Assembly (NCBI GenBank): GCA_963707135.1
Contig: CAVPOY010000011.1
Coordinates: 62,001 to 126,000, forward strand
Source: JBGSTR01 sp963707135
GTDB lineage: Bacteria > Pseudomonadota > Gammaproteobacteria > Chromatiales > Chromatiaceae
Reading direction: 5' to 3'
DNA length: 64,000 bases
The position numbers and the translations under genes are program-made. This document shows positions 17,774 through 27,219 of this stretch, one piece after another; position 1 is the stretch's first letter; the number at the start of each line of letters is the position of its first letter. The notes below the pieces were generated by a model. The model was not told the origin of the DNA. It saw nothing but the letters and a program-made list of their open reading frames with translations, and made no database searches.

Positions 17774-18430
17774 TCAGCGCCTGCGCAGCCGGTAGACCTG
17801 CTCGGTCAGGCGATCGAGGCCACGTTCGCGAAAGCGGGGCTGCTCCGCGAGAACGTCGACGGTGGCGATGGCATCGATGTCGAAGGCATCGCCGAAAAGG
17901 CCGCGTACCTCGCCCTTGGCGACCGCGAACGGCGGCCCGTTCATCTGGGTCTGGTCGTAGTCCAGCGTGATGAGCAACGAGGGAGAACCCGACGGTACCA
18001 GCTCGGCGAGCCGGGCGGCGTAGCGCGGGCGCATGTCCGGCGGCAGAGCGATCAGGGAAGCGCGGTCGTAGACGGCGCCGATGCCGGGTACGTGGGCCGA
18101 GGTGAGGTCGAAAAAGTCGCCCACCAGAAGCTCCATCTCGTCGGCGATGAACCGCGTGAACGGCGCCTGTTCCAGCCGTGTCGCGCTCAGGGCGCTCTCG
18201 GCCAGGAAGTGGTCGATGGCGAGCCCGCTGATCTCTACGCCGATGACCCGATGACCCTGAGCGGCCAGCCATAACAGGTCGCGGCTCTTGCCGCAGAGGG
18301 GTACGAGCACGAGACTGCCGGCGGAGGCGCCAAGCCCCGGCCAGTGCTCGGCCAGGTGGCGGTTGAACTCGTCGCTGTGCCAGCCGATCTCGCCGCGCTG
18401 CCAGCGTTGGTGCCAGAACTCGGGGGTCAT
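17774..18430 (-). CDS. tpm: Thiopurine S-methyltransferase family protein
   Basis: 218 residues, the usual bacterial TPMT length, from the ATG at 18430 (MTPEFWHQRWQRGEIGWH; the open frame extends 47 residues further up without homology). Motifs: NRHLAEHWPGL, then LVPLCGKSRDL for SAM binding, GVEISGLAIDHF and YDRASLIALPPDMR. It would transfer methyl groups from SAM to sulfur, or in this family also to selenium or tellurium compounds, in the cytosol. It lies 19 bases after the second methyltransferase gene on the same strand, likely co-transcribed. Confidence 0.92.
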   Translation of the reverse strand: MTPEFWHQRWQRGEIGWHSDEFNRHLAEHWPGLGASAGSLVLVPLCGKSRDLLWLAAQGHRVIGVEISGLAIDHFLAESALSATRLEQAPFTRFIADEMELLVGDFFDLTSAHVPGIGAVYDRASLIALPPDMRPRYAARLAELVPSGSPSLLITLDYDQTQMNGPPFAVAKGEVRGLFGDAFDIDAIATVDVLAEQPRFRERGLDRLTEQVYRLRRR

Positions 18431-18449
18431 CGGGGTCTCGTCGCCACGC

Positions 18450-19157
18450 TCAGGTGTCCACCTTGCGGAAGCGCAGGAGGTAATTGGCCCGCAACACCAG
18501 AGGCTCGTCGATGAGCCGGAAGCCGGCCTGCTCGATCTCGGCGATGACCTGATCGCGGCCGGCGCGCACATGGCTCAAAACCCAGGCGTTACTGGTCCCG
18601 GGGTTGCGTCGGAAATCGATGACCGCCAGCACGCCGACCGGACGCAGCGCCCGGTGAATGGACCTGAGCATGTCCCGCGGGAACTCGAAATGGTGATAGG
18701 TGTCGGCCATGAACGCCAGGTCGATACTCTCCGGCGGCAACCCGGCGCCTCGCTGCTGGTTGATGACCGGTACCACGTTGTCGACCTTCGCCTCCGCGGA
18801 GCGGGCCATGATGGCGTCGACGAACCCACGCGAGATGTCCACGGCGTAGACCCGACCGTCCGGGCGCACCGCGCGGGCGAAGAGCAGGGTGTAGAGCCCA
18901 GTGCCGGCGCCGATGTCCGCGACATCCATGCCGGGCTTCAGATCCAGCGCGGCGACCACCTGGAAGCGCCGGTCGAAGACTTCGCGGCCCGGCGACTCGA
19001 AGATGCGGCGCCAGCGATCATAGTCGGCCTCCTGATAGTAGGCATTGATCTCCGGACCAAGGACACGGCCGGACTCCTCGGCGACGGTCGCCGACCCGGC
19101 GGCCAGCCCGATGACCGTCAGCCAGATCGCGAAGACTCGGGGAGACGACACGCTCAT
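18450..19157 (-). CDS. Class I SAM-dependent methyltransferase with N-terminal signal-like segment
   Basis: 235 residues from the ATG at 19157. The first 27 residues (MSVSSPRVFAIWLTVIGLAA...) look like a cleavable signal peptide or membrane anchor. The rest is a methyltransferase fold: DIGAGTGLYTLLFARAV (motif I), VYAVDISRGFVDA (motif II) and FMADTYHHFEFP. The substrate is unknown. SAM is cytosolic, so an exported methyltransferase is unexpected; membrane anchoring on the inner face is the simpler reading. It starts a two-gene leftward unit with the TPMT gene. Confidence 0.8.
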   Translation of the reverse strand: MSVSSPRVFAIWLTVIGLAAGSATVAEESGRVLGPEINAYYQEADYDRWRRIFESPGREVFDRRFQVVAALDLKPGMDVADIGAGTGLYTLLFARAVRPDGRVYAVDISRGFVDAIMARSAEAKVDNVVPVINQQRGAGLPPESIDLAFMADTYHHFEFPRDMLRSIHRALRPVGVLAVIDFRRNPGTSNAWVLSHVRAGRDQVIAEIEQAGFRLIDEPLVLRANYLLRFRKVDT

Positions 19158-19480
19158 CGGGCGGCAGGGGACGATGTGGACGCGAGCTTTGAACTCATAA
19201 GCTTCAGTCGCTGCAGGGGCCCCATCCCGGCCGCATGAACGGCGGGATAGGGTCGTGTGGACGGGAGAATAACACCCGTACCCCGGCCCGGGGTCGCGCC
19301 TGTTGCGAGCGCCTCCCATGCCGACCGTGCCCCGAGGGACGTTCCTAACAATTCCGTCACTTGACCTCCGCGTTCGCCGCGGTACATCTAGCAGGGTTTT
19401 TCGGGGCGGGTGCAATGGCGGTCTATGCTGCACGCCGGGATATCCGCCCCGCGGTGAGAACTGGCAATACGGAGTCGGGA
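19158..19480. promoter_or_regulatory. Divergent intergenic region, methyltransferases versus ABC operon
   Basis: 323 bases between two divergent units. The ABC frame is open back to 19361 but without homology. Both promoters should be here; no strong sigma70 hexamer pair or operator palindrome stood out by eye. Confidence 0.4.
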
Positions 19481-20416
19481 ATGATCGAGGTACGCAAGCT
19501 CAGTCGCAGTTATGGCGAGCTCAAGGCGGTACAGGGGGTGTCGTTCGACATCGGCCGCGGCGAGATCGTCGGACTGCTCGGCCACAACGGGGCCGGCAAG
19601 ACCACCATAATGAAGATGCTCACGGGTTACCTGGAGCCGAGCTCGGGCACCATCCTGATCGATGGGCTGGACCTGGCGGAGCGCCGACGCGAGGCCCAGC
19701 GGAGGATCGGCTACTTGCCGGAGAACTGCCCCTTATACCCCGAGATGTCGGTGCTGGAGTCACTTGAGCTCCAGGCCGCGCTGCACGGCCTACCCGTAAC
19801 ACGCCGCCCGGCCGCGATCCGGCGTGCCGTCGAGCGCACCGATCTGAGGCCGAAGGCCGCGGCGACGGTCGCGACCCTGTCGCGGGGCTATCGGCAACGG
19901 CTCGGCGTGGCCCAGGCGATCCTGCACGAGCCGCAGATCCTCATACTCGACGAGCCCACGAACGGTCTGGACCCGAACCAGATCCAGCACATGCGAGGCC
20001 TGATCCGGGAGCTGGCCGCAGAGGCCACGGTCATCATCTCGACCCACATCCTGCAGGAGGTCGAGGCCGTCTGCGACCGGGTGCTGATCATGCGCGGCGG
20101 CCGGCTCGCGCTGGACAGCGCCCTCGACAGCATCGGCCGCAACCCGCGGCTGATCGTGACCCTGGACCGCACGCCACCCGAGGCCGAGCCGGTCCTGGCC
20201 GGGCTCGCCGGCATCTCGGCGGTGACCCGACTGGACGCCGACGGGGAACGGCGCCGGTTCGCGCTGGAAACGGCCGATGTCCAGGCCGCGGCGCCGGTCG
20301 TCGCCCGCGCCGTCGGCGCCCAGGGCTGGGATCTCTTCGGCCTGGAGCCGGAGCGTCGTGATCTGGAGGCGCTGTTCGGCGCCGTCACCGGAACGGAGGA
20401 CGCGGTCCATGTCTGA
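19481..20416 (+). CDS. ABC transporter ATP-binding protein (GldA-like)
   Basis: 311 residues from ATG 19481 (MIEVRKLSRSYGELKAV). Walker A is GHNGAGKTT (residues 34-42), the Q-loop region is YLPENCPLYP, the signature is the variant LSRGYRQRLG, Walker B is ILILDEP and the switch His is in STHILQE. The C-terminal 80 residues are the usual regulatory extension of ABC-2 exporters. It energises the membrane protein encoded by the next gene, with which it overlaps by eight bases. Together with the DUF4340 gene this is the conserved GldA-GldFG-type set found far beyond gliding bacteria. Confidence 0.92.
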   Translation: MIEVRKLSRSYGELKAVQGVSFDIGRGEIVGLLGHNGAGKTTIMKMLTGYLEPSSGTILIDGLDLAERRREAQRRIGYLPENCPLYPEMSVLESLELQAALHGLPVTRRPAAIRRAVERTDLRPKAAATVATLSRGYRQRLGVAQAILHEPQILILDEPTNGLDPNQIQHMRGLIRELAAEATVIISTHILQEVEAVCDRVLIMRGGRLALDSALDSIGRNPRLIVTLDRTPPEAEPVLAGLAGISAVTRLDADGERRRFALETADVQAAAPVVARAVGAQGWDLFGLEPERRDLEALFGAVTGTEDAVHV

Positions 20417-23363
20417 CACCCTGCGCGTCGCACGAAAGGAGCTGGCGGCCTTCTTCGGGTCGCCGGTGGCCTACATCTTCATCGGTGCCTTCCTGGCCGT
20501 CTGCCTGTTCATCTTCTTCTGGGTGGAGGCCTTCTTCGCCCGCAACATCGCCGACACCCGCCCACTGTTCGACTGGATGCCGGTGCTGCTGATCTTCCTC
20601 GCCGCCGCCCTGACGATGCGGCTCTGGAGCGAGGAACGCCGTTCCGGCACGCTGGAGAACCTGGCGACGCTGCCGGTGCCGACCTGGCGGCTGGTGCTGG
20701 GTAAGTTCCTGGCCGCGCTCGCGCTGGTCGCGGTCGCGCTCGCTCTGACCCTGCCGCTGCCGGTCACGGTGGCGATCCTCGGCCCGCTGGACTGGGGCCC
20801 GGTGATCGGTGCCTATCTCGCGACCCTGCTGCTGGCCGCGGCCTATATCTCGATCGGTACCTTCGTGTCGTCGCGGACCGACAACCCCATCGTCGCGCTG
20901 ATCGGCAGCACGCTGCTGTGCTCGGTCTTCTACCTGATCGGCTCGGATGCCCTGACCACGCTGGTAGGGCATCGGGGCGGCGAGCTGCTGCGGCTCCTCG
21001 GCAGCGGTTCGCGCTTCGAGTCCATCACCCGCGGCGTGATCGACCTGCGGGACCTCTACTACTACCTCAGCATCGTCGGCGTCTTCCTGGCGCTCACCGT
21101 CTACAGCCTGGAACGGCTGCGCTGGGCGGACGACAGCGACCGGCGGGCCAGCCACCGCCGCTGGACGCTGATCACCGCGCTTGCCGCGGCGAACCTGCTG
21201 GCCGCAAACCTCTGGCTGCTGCAGCTGACCCATGCCCGGGCCGACATCACCGAGGGCGGCGTCTACTCTATCTCGGACGCCACCCGCACGTATCTGGACC
21301 AGCTCCAGGAGCCGCTGCTGATCCGCGGCTATTTCAGCGCCCAGACCCACCCGCTGCTCGCCCCGCTGGTGCCGCAGATCCGCGACCTGCTGAAGGAGAT
21401 CCAGGTCGCCGGCGGCGGCAAGGTGCGGGTCGAAATCGTCGATCCGGCCGAGGAGCCGGAGCTGGAACGGGAGGCCGGCGAGCAGTACGGCATCCGACCC
21501 GTGGCCTTCCAGACCGCGACCAAGTACCAGGCCGGCGTCGTCAACTCCTACTTCGACGTGCTGGTGAAGTACGGCGACCAGTTCGAGAAGCTGGGCTTCC
21601 AGGATCTGATCGAGGTCAAGGTCCGCGGCGAGTCCGATCTGGACGTGCGCCTGCGCAACCCCGAGTACGACATCACCCGGGCGATCAAAAAGGTGCTGTA
21701 CGGCTACCAGGGCGGCGACCTGTTCGCGAACCTCTCGGCACCCGTTCGGATGCGCGCCTTCGTCTCGGACCCGGGCCAGCTCCCGGAACCGCTGCCCGCG
21801 CTGCGCGCCGATCTCGAGGCCGTGCTGCAGGAGCTTCAGTCGACCTCCGGCGGCCGGTTCAGCTACGAGATTCAGGACCCCGGCGCGGATCAGCAGCTCG
21901 CCAGTGAAATCGACGAGCGATTCGGTTTCCAGCCGCTGGTGATCGGCTTGCTCGATCCGGCGCCGTTTTACTTTTACATGGTACTGGAGGCCGGCGAGCG
22001 CGCCGAGTCGGTGCCCCTGCCCGAGTCCCTTGACAAGGCGGGCCTGCAGCGCGCCGTCGAGGCCGGGATCAAGCGCTTCGCGCCGGGCGTCCTGCGAACC
22101 GTGGCCCTGCACACCCCGCAGCCCGCCGCCCCGAGCTTCGGAATGGGACCTCCTCCCGGGCCCGGTTACAGCCTGGTTCAGGAGGGCCTGCGCGAGGGCT
22201 TCGCGCTGCGGGATACCGACCTGACCTCGGGTCAGGCCCCCGACGACGCCGACCTGCTGCTGGTGATCGGCCCCGAGGACTTCGACGAGAAGCAGCAGTT
22301 CGCGGTCGACCAGTTCCTGATGCAGGGCGGCACGGTAGTGATCGCCGCCTCCAGGTTCCGCGTGGACCTGGGCGGCGGCTCCATCACCGCTCGTCCCAAG
22401 CAGACCGGGCTCGAGGACTGGCTCGCGCATATGGGTCTCACGCTGGAGCCGAACCTGGTCCTCGACCCGCAAAACACCCCGTTCCCGATCCCGGTTCAGC
22501 GCAACCTCGGCGGTTTCGTGGTCGAGGAGATCCAGACCCTGGACTACCCCTACTTCCCGGACGTCCGCTCCGACGGTCTGTCCGCGGATTCCGGGATAAC
22601 TTCCAACCTCGGGCAGATCACGATGAACTGGTCCTCGCCGATCAGCATCGACGCCGAGAAGAACGCAAAGCGCACCGTCACCGAGCTGATCGCAAGCTCC
22701 AACGACGCCTGGGCCACCGATTCGGGCGACATGCAGCCGAACTTCGACGCGCACGGCGATCTCGGGTTCGCGCGCGGCGAGAATAGCGGGCGCAAGCTGC
22801 TTGCGGTCACGGTCGAGGGGCGTTTCGAGTCGGCATTCGCCGGCAAGCCCTCCCCGCTGCTGACCGCCGACGATACCGACGCGGACGCGGCCGACCCCGA
22901 TGCAGAATCCGAGTCGGACCCCGAGGCCCCGGAGATGCCCGTCGAGGACCCGCAGGAGGCTGCCGACGACGAGGGCACCGACCGGCAACCCGTGGTCTCG
23001 GCCGTGGTCGAGCGGTCCCCGCCGTCGGCCCGGCTTATCCTGATCGGCTCGGAGAGCTTCCTGACCGACACGGCTATCAGCCTGGCCACGGAGGCCACGC
23101 AATCGCGCTACCTGAAACCGCTGGAGCTGATGCAGAACGCCGTCGAATGGTCGCTGGAGGATCGCGGCCTGCTGGCGCTCCGGGGCCGCGGCCAGTACAG
23201 CCGGCTGCTCGAGCCGATCGGGCGGGAGCAACGGATCTTCTGGGAGTACTTGAACTACGCCCTCGCCGTCGCCGGGCTGGCACTGGTCTATTGGCTCGCC
23301 CGCCGGACCCGGGCCCGGCGCGAGCGCCGTTATGCGGAATTCCTGTCAGCGGGAGGGATGTGA
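20409..23363 (+). CDS. Fused ABC-2 permease and GldG-like periplasmic domain protein
   Basis: 984 residues from ATG 20409, overlapping the ATPase stop. Residues about 1-237 are an ABC-2 permease with six membrane segments (FFGSPVAYIFIGAFL, WSEERRSGTLENLATLPV). A seventh segment (about 250-275) leads into a GldG/ABC_transp_aux domain of about 650 residues: ADITEGGVYSISDATR, then EEPELEREAGEQYG, then LLLVIGPEDFDEKQQFAVDQFL. An acidic Asp/Glu linker lies near 820-860, and a final membrane segment (about 946-965) precedes an arginine-rich tail. In Flavobacterium GldF and GldG are separate; here they are one chain. The exported or mechanical substrate is unknown. Confidence 0.9.
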   Translation: MSDTLRVARKELAAFFGSPVAYIFIGAFLAVCLFIFFWVEAFFARNIADTRPLFDWMPVLLIFLAAALTMRLWSEERRSGTLENLATLPVPTWRLVLGKFLAALALVAVALALTLPLPVTVAILGPLDWGPVIGAYLATLLLAAAYISIGTFVSSRTDNPIVALIGSTLLCSVFYLIGSDALTTLVGHRGGELLRLLGSGSRFESITRGVIDLRDLYYYLSIVGVFLALTVYSLERLRWADDSDRRASHRRWTLITALAAANLLAANLWLLQLTHARADITEGGVYSISDATRTYLDQLQEPLLIRGYFSAQTHPLLAPLVPQIRDLLKEIQVAGGGKVRVEIVDPAEEPELEREAGEQYGIRPVAFQTATKYQAGVVNSYFDVLVKYGDQFEKLGFQDLIEVKVRGESDLDVRLRNPEYDITRAIKKVLYGYQGGDLFANLSAPVRMRAFVSDPGQLPEPLPALRADLEAVLQELQSTSGGRFSYEIQDPGADQQLASEIDERFGFQPLVIGLLDPAPFYFYMVLEAGERAESVPLPESLDKAGLQRAVEAGIKRFAPGVLRTVALHTPQPAAPSFGMGPPPGPGYSLVQEGLREGFALRDTDLTSGQAPDDADLLLVIGPEDFDEKQQFAVDQFLMQGGTVVIAASRFRVDLGGGSITARPKQTGLEDWLAHMGLTLEPNLVLDPQNTPFPIPVQRNLGGFVVEEIQTLDYPYFPDVRSDGLSADSGITSNLGQITMNWSSPISIDAEKNAKRTVTELIASSNDAWATDSGDMQPNFDAHGDLGFARGENSGRKLLAVTVEGRFESAFAGKPSPLLTADDTDADAADPDAESESDPEAPEMPVEDPQEAADDEGTDRQPVVSAVVERSPPSARLILIGSESFLTDTAISLATEATQSRYLKPLELMQNAVEWSLEDRGLLALRGRGQYSRLLEPIGREQRIFWEYLNYALAVAGLALVYWLARRTRARRERRYAEFLSAGGM

Positions 23364-23366
23364 GTC

Positions 23367-24569
23367 ATGGACAACATCGATGCAACAGCAATGACACCCG
23401 GTGGTACCCAGACATCCGGCCCCCACCTGCGGAATAGCGCGCGGTCGCCAGCCATCATCGCCCTGGCCGCCCTGCTCGTGCTTCAGCTGCTGGCGGCGCT
23501 CGCCATCGGCTGGGGGGACGGTCGGGGAAGGCTCACGCCCCCAGCGGCCGACACGCCCCTGCTCGCCTTCGATCCGGCGGGCATCAGCACCATCCGGATT
23601 GAAGACGGCGAGGGCGCGGCGGTGACCCTCGAACGACGCGATAAGCAATGGGTGCTCGCCGACCCGGAGGGCTTCCCGTCCGCCGACGGCAAGGCCGACG
23701 AGTTGATCGCGAAGCTCCATGAGCTCAGACGTCCGCTGCCCACGGCCACCAGCGAGGGGGCGCTGAAGCGTTTCAGGCTCGCCGACGACGCCTTCGAGCG
23801 TCAGGTCACCCTCGGGAGCGACGGGAAGGCCGTCGCGACCCTGCTGCTTGGCGACTCCCCGGGCTTCAAGCGGCTATTCGCCCGCCCGGCCGGCGAGACC
23901 GCGGTCTACGACCTTGAGCTGCCGCTACTCGATGTCTCCAGCGGTCGGGAAGACTGGCTCGCCAGGGACCAGCTTCGGCTGGACCAGGAGAAGATCACCG
24001 TTGTCTCCACCGCCGACTGGACATTGGCCAAGCAGGGGGACGGCTGGAGGCTCGCGGGCGCCGAGGCGGCGGTCGACGAGAATGCCGTTTCGGGGCTCAT
24101 CGGCCGCGTCGCGAATCTCGGATACCGCGGCGTGCTGGGGACCGAGGAAGCCGCCGGGCACGTGCAGGACGATCCGCTCCTGGATCTCACCATCGAGCTG
24201 TCCGGCGGGGAGAAACGCGTCTACCGGATCACACGGATCCCGGACAGCGACGATTACCTGCTGAAGGACGCCGGCCGGCCCTTTGTCTTCAAGCTCTCGA
24301 AGCTCGACCTGGAGGGTTTGATCGACGTAGATCAGGCAAAGCTATTGGGTAACGCGACGGAGGACGCGGAAATGACGGCGGGCACTGAACCGCCCGAGGA
24401 ACCGACCGGTTCCCCTGCCGACGTGGAGAGCGGCGACGACGTTGCCCCTGTCGACCCGGCCGTGGTTCCGCGCGACAGTCCCGAGCAATCGGCCGGTCCG
24501 GCATCGGCGGATGGGGACGCGGAACCCTCGGCTGACCCGGTCGCATCTCCCGGCCCCGAGAGACCCTAA
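23367..24569 (+). CDS. DUF4340 domain-containing envelope protein
   Basis: 400 residues, starting three bases after the GldFG stop and thus in the same operon. One N-terminal membrane anchor (about 29-49) is followed by a DUF4340 domain: ISTIRIEDGEGAAVTLERRD, KQWVLADPEGFPSADGKADELI, and later YDLELPLLDVSSGREDWLARD. The last 70 residues are acidic and Pro/Glu/Ala-rich, probably disordered. DUF4340 proteins nearly always follow GldA/GldFG-like genes and are thought to be periplasmic partners of the complex; their action is unknown. Confidence 0.88.
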   Translation: MDNIDATAMTPGGTQTSGPHLRNSARSPAIIALAALLVLQLLAALAIGWGDGRGRLTPPAADTPLLAFDPAGISTIRIEDGEGAAVTLERRDKQWVLADPEGFPSADGKADELIAKLHELRRPLPTATSEGALKRFRLADDAFERQVTLGSDGKAVATLLLGDSPGFKRLFARPAGETAVYDLELPLLDVSSGREDWLARDQLRLDQEKITVVSTADWTLAKQGDGWRLAGAEAAVDENAVSGLIGRVANLGYRGVLGTEEAAGHVQDDPLLDLTIELSGGEKRVYRITRIPDSDDYLLKDAGRPFVFKLSKLDLEGLIDVDQAKLLGNATEDAEMTAGTEPPEEPTGSPADVESGDDVAPVDPAVVPRDSPEQSAGPASADGDAEPSADPVASPGPERP

Positions 24570-24753
24570 GGTCCAGTGCGGCGTGCCCGCCGTCTAGGCG
24601 GCGCGCCGGACTAGTCCAAGCCTCCGTGAAGCGGATAAAGAATTTGCGACGGCCGTGCCCTTATTCCTATTGGCGCGACAGGGCTTTACGTTTAGAATTT
24701 AGGCCTTACTATTGTTTAGCCCTATTCAACCCGAACCCGACGGCTACCCACGG

Positions 24754-25041
24754 ATGTCATACGCAACTCGAGTCGACGAGATGGTCGGCAAGCACGTGGC
24801 GGAGTTTCAGCAGGAGCTGACCCTCGCCAGGATCATGTGCGGCTGTGTGGGAAATTCGTGCCCGATGCCCTACGGATATCCGCTGAGGGTCTATTCGCCC
24901 CATCACGTCTGCCGCTCACCCAAGGTCAAACCCTTCCTGCCGCGCGGCGGATTCAGGTCGAGCAACGGTGTTCCGATGGTCCTGCGCCTGAAGCTGGCCG
25001 GCGACTACGTCCTGGGTCTCTACAACCCGGAAGCACACTGA
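24754..25041 (+). CDS. Hypothetical small protein, uncertain
   Basis: 95 residues if started at MSYATRVDEM (frame open back to 24712). It contains MCGCVGNSCPMPYGYPL, with four closely spaced cysteines and a histidine nearby (SPHHVCRSP), reminiscent of a metal site, and ends VLRLKLAGDYVLGLYNPEAH. An AT-rich stretch at about 24635-24730 directly upstream, unusual for this genome, could be its promoter. There is no clear ribosome-binding site and I recognise no family, so it may not be a gene. Confidence 0.4.
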   Translation: MSYATRVDEMVGKHVAEFQQELTLARIMCGCVGNSCPMPYGYPLRVYSPHHVCRSPKVKPFLPRGGFRSSNGVPMVLRLKLAGDYVLGLYNPEAH

Positions 25042-25161
25042 CCGCACGCGCCGGTGCCTGCCCGGCGCGTTTCCGACATTCCGCGACGAACCTGTCGCCG
25101 CTGGACGGAGGCTGATCAAGTGCCATCCTAGTCCGGACGGAAAGCGCAATAGATCATTTCC

Positions 25162-25851
25162 CTAGCCCAGCTCGTCGCTGTTCCGCTGCACCCGCGATCT
25201 CACCTCATTCTTGAAGCTGAGAAACTCTTCCGCGGAGAGGTACTCCGCCGCCGTTCGCAGCGCACTCTCCGCCAGCTTCGCGCAGGTCTCCGCGGACTCG
25301 ATCTTGCCCTGTTTCGCAAGGTCGAGGGCCTGATTGATGTAGTCGAAGGTGCGCCTCTTGAGCTGCTCGCCTAGCCGCGGCCTGAGCCCCCCGGCCTTTG
25401 GCCCCCGGGCGAGATGAAGCGACAGCTCGTTGGGAAGGGCGGAGGGATTCTGCATCGCGGCGTCCGCACCGTTCGCCATCGGTTCGTCGGCGGATTCCTC
25501 TGCACTCGGCTCCGACCGGCCGCTCCCAGCCGCGTTCGAAGACGCCGTGGTATACCCGGCGCCCCCGCTCTCCGCTGCGTGTTCCCGCACCCGCGCGATC
25601 AGGAGCTTGGCGACGTCGGTGTCCGCCGCGTCCCCGCCCGTGGACGCGGACCGGTCGATCCGGAACTGCAGCAGGCGGGTCGATACCTGCATATAAAGCT
25701 GCATGATGCCCTTAATCAGCGAATCCACTTTCTCACCCGGCTCATTGGAGCGGTTCTTGCCACGCGCCGCCGGCAGCCAGTGCGCCGGCGAATTCTCCGC
25801 CGCCGCGGACAACTGGCCGCGACGGACTGCTCCCGTCTTTTCGGTCAACAT
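25162..25851 (-). CDS. Hypothetical cytosolic protein downstream of a diheme cytochrome
   Basis: 229 residues with no signal peptide or membrane segment. The N-terminal half has a helix SLIKGIMQLYMQVSTRLLQF and a Ser/Ala/Glu-rich low-complexity middle. The C-terminal 80 residues are helical: RRTFDYINQALDLAKQGKIE, SAETCAKLAESALRTAAEYL, SAEEFLSFKNEVRSRVQRN. The family is not recognised. It starts nine bases after the cytochrome stop, so the two are almost certainly co-transcribed. Confidence 0.6.
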   Translation of the reverse strand: MLTEKTGAVRRGQLSAAAENSPAHWLPAARGKNRSNEPGEKVDSLIKGIMQLYMQVSTRLLQFRIDRSASTGGDAADTDVAKLLIARVREHAAESGGAGYTTASSNAAGSGRSEPSAEESADEPMANGADAAMQNPSALPNELSLHLARGPKAGGLRPRLGEQLKRRTFDYINQALDLAKQGKIESAETCAKLAESALRTAAEYLSAEEFLSFKNEVRSRVQRNSDELG

Positions 25852-25860
25852 GCCCGACCG

Positions 25861-26631
25861 CTACCCGTCGTTGGCGGCGGTAGCTGGTAGCTGCGGTCGC
25901 CAGAACCGTGGAAAGTCCGGATTCTGGTAGTCCTGCTCCGCCACGCGCTGCGGGGGAGGACGCAACCTCGACGTGTAGTCCATCACGGCAGCCACGTCCC
26001 GGTCCGAAAAGAACTTGATCTGCTCGACCATCTCCGGGTCCGCGTTGCGGCGCTTGCCATCGCGAATCCACTCGAACTGCCGCACCAGGTACAGGTAATG
26101 CTGACCCTGGATCAGGGGCATGTGATCCTCGGCCACACCCTGGCCGCTGTCCCCATGACATTCTCTGCAATATTTCACATAGAGCCGCTCGCCATGCTCC
26201 AGGTCGTCCCCGGAACCGACCCCGTTGCCCGGGGCCATCGGGAACTGGGCGATGTAGGCACTGACGTCGGCGATCTGCTGCAGGCTCAGATGATCAAGCA
26301 GCGTGAACGGAAACATGGTCGGGTTGTCGCGATTGCGGGCGCGGATATCGGCCATCTGCTTGATGATGACCGAGCTGTGCTGCCCGGCGATCTGGGGGTA
26401 TTCGCCGTCGCGGGAACCCCAGCCCTCCGGCTGGTGGCATACCGCGCACAGCAGATACACCTTGCGCCCATCCTCCAGGTTAGGTTCGAGATGGATCGCG
26501 GTCTCCATCTCGGCGGCCGCTAGCGCGTGGTCGTCGGCAACGGCCCGTGCGCCGGGGATAGCCAGGACGACGGGAAAAGCGAGGGAAAGGGCAACGATGA
26601 GCCTCGATGTCGGGGATGATCGGTTTTTCAT
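25861..26631 (-). CDS. Diheme cytochrome c (cytochrome c4-like), periplasmic
   Basis: 256 residues with a signal peptide (ends near ARAVADD) and two cytochrome c domains, with heme sites CAVCH and CRECH about 90 residues apart. Candidate Met ligands occur in NPTMFPF and DHMPLIQGQH. GSRDGEYPQIAGQH and GQHYLYLVRQFEWIRDGKR are typical of the c4/c-553 group. It probably shuttles electrons in the periplasm, for instance to a terminal oxidase or reductase. It is first in a two-gene leftward unit with the hypothetical protein. Confidence 0.9.
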   Translation of the reverse strand: MKNRSSPTSRLIVALSLAFPVVLAIPGARAVADDHALAAAEMETAIHLEPNLEDGRKVYLLCAVCHQPEGWGSRDGEYPQIAGQHSSVIIKQMADIRARNRDNPTMFPFTLLDHLSLQQIADVSAYIAQFPMAPGNGVGSGDDLEHGERLYVKYCRECHGDSGQGVAEDHMPLIQGQHYLYLVRQFEWIRDGKRRNADPEMVEQIKFFSDRDVAAVMDYTSRLRPPPQRVAEQDYQNPDFPRFWRPQLPATAANDG

Positions 26632-26999
26632 ATCGCGCTCGGGTATCTAGTCCCGCTAAGGTCGGAGCGCCTGAGGTGACGCGTGGATTAAAGACCGAGC
26701 GGCAGTTGAGAGAGACCCCGACCGGCGGCAATCAGGCGAGTCGGTACAGCCCCGTGCCATCGACCGGGCGTAGGCAAAAGGGTGAGCGGAAACCGCGAAA
26801 CGGCAATCCCGGCGACGTATTGGCATCACACCCTCCTCTCATCCAGCGCTCTTCCGGACCGTGCGTCTGACGTACGCCAGGCACCGGCCCCGTTCTTATC
26901 GTCGCGGTCGCACTCGGATCTTCCGCTGCGACCGGCGCCCTGCCCTACCCGCCGATCGGTCCAAACGGCAGGCGCCGTCGGCGGAGAATTGTGACAAGT
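26632..26999. other. Intergenic gap at the start of a decayed region, nothing recognised
   Basis: The left end must hold the promoter of the diheme cytochrome gene. The remainder has many short frames without domain features. Confidence 0.4.
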
Positions 27000-27190
27000 G
27001 CGTTACGCGAACTTATAGACGTCTTTCCCTCCGCAAACAAGCCTCTGTTGCACCGCGCGCGTCGGAGAGCTGCCTCCGCGCCGATACTCCGGTCGAATAG
27101 ATCCTCGGCCAGCGCCCATTCGGCATTGGTCAGAGAACTCGCATAGGTTTGCTCGGGTTCCAGGCGTCGGTGCGCCGCCTAATACCAATG
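27000..27190 (-). pseudogene. Possible IS5-type transposase N-terminal scar
   Basis: Read leftward, one frame gives YASSLTNAEWALAEDLFD, then RRARGATEACLRREGKT. S-L-T-x-A-E-W-A-L is the start typical of IS5/IS1182-like transposases (LTDAEWALVEPL). The homology fades after about 50 residues and no catalytic part is present. Low confidence. Confidence 0.35.
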
Positions 27191-27219
27191 GCGCGGCTCC
27201 GAGCGTGCCACCCTATCCA

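Noticed and set aside
20385..23231. Long open frame of 948 codons on the minus strand opposite the GldFG gene
   Set aside because: It is the antisense shadow of a GC-rich gene. The translation is Arg/Gly/Gln/Val-rich without domains, while the plus strand has clear permease and GldG motifs.
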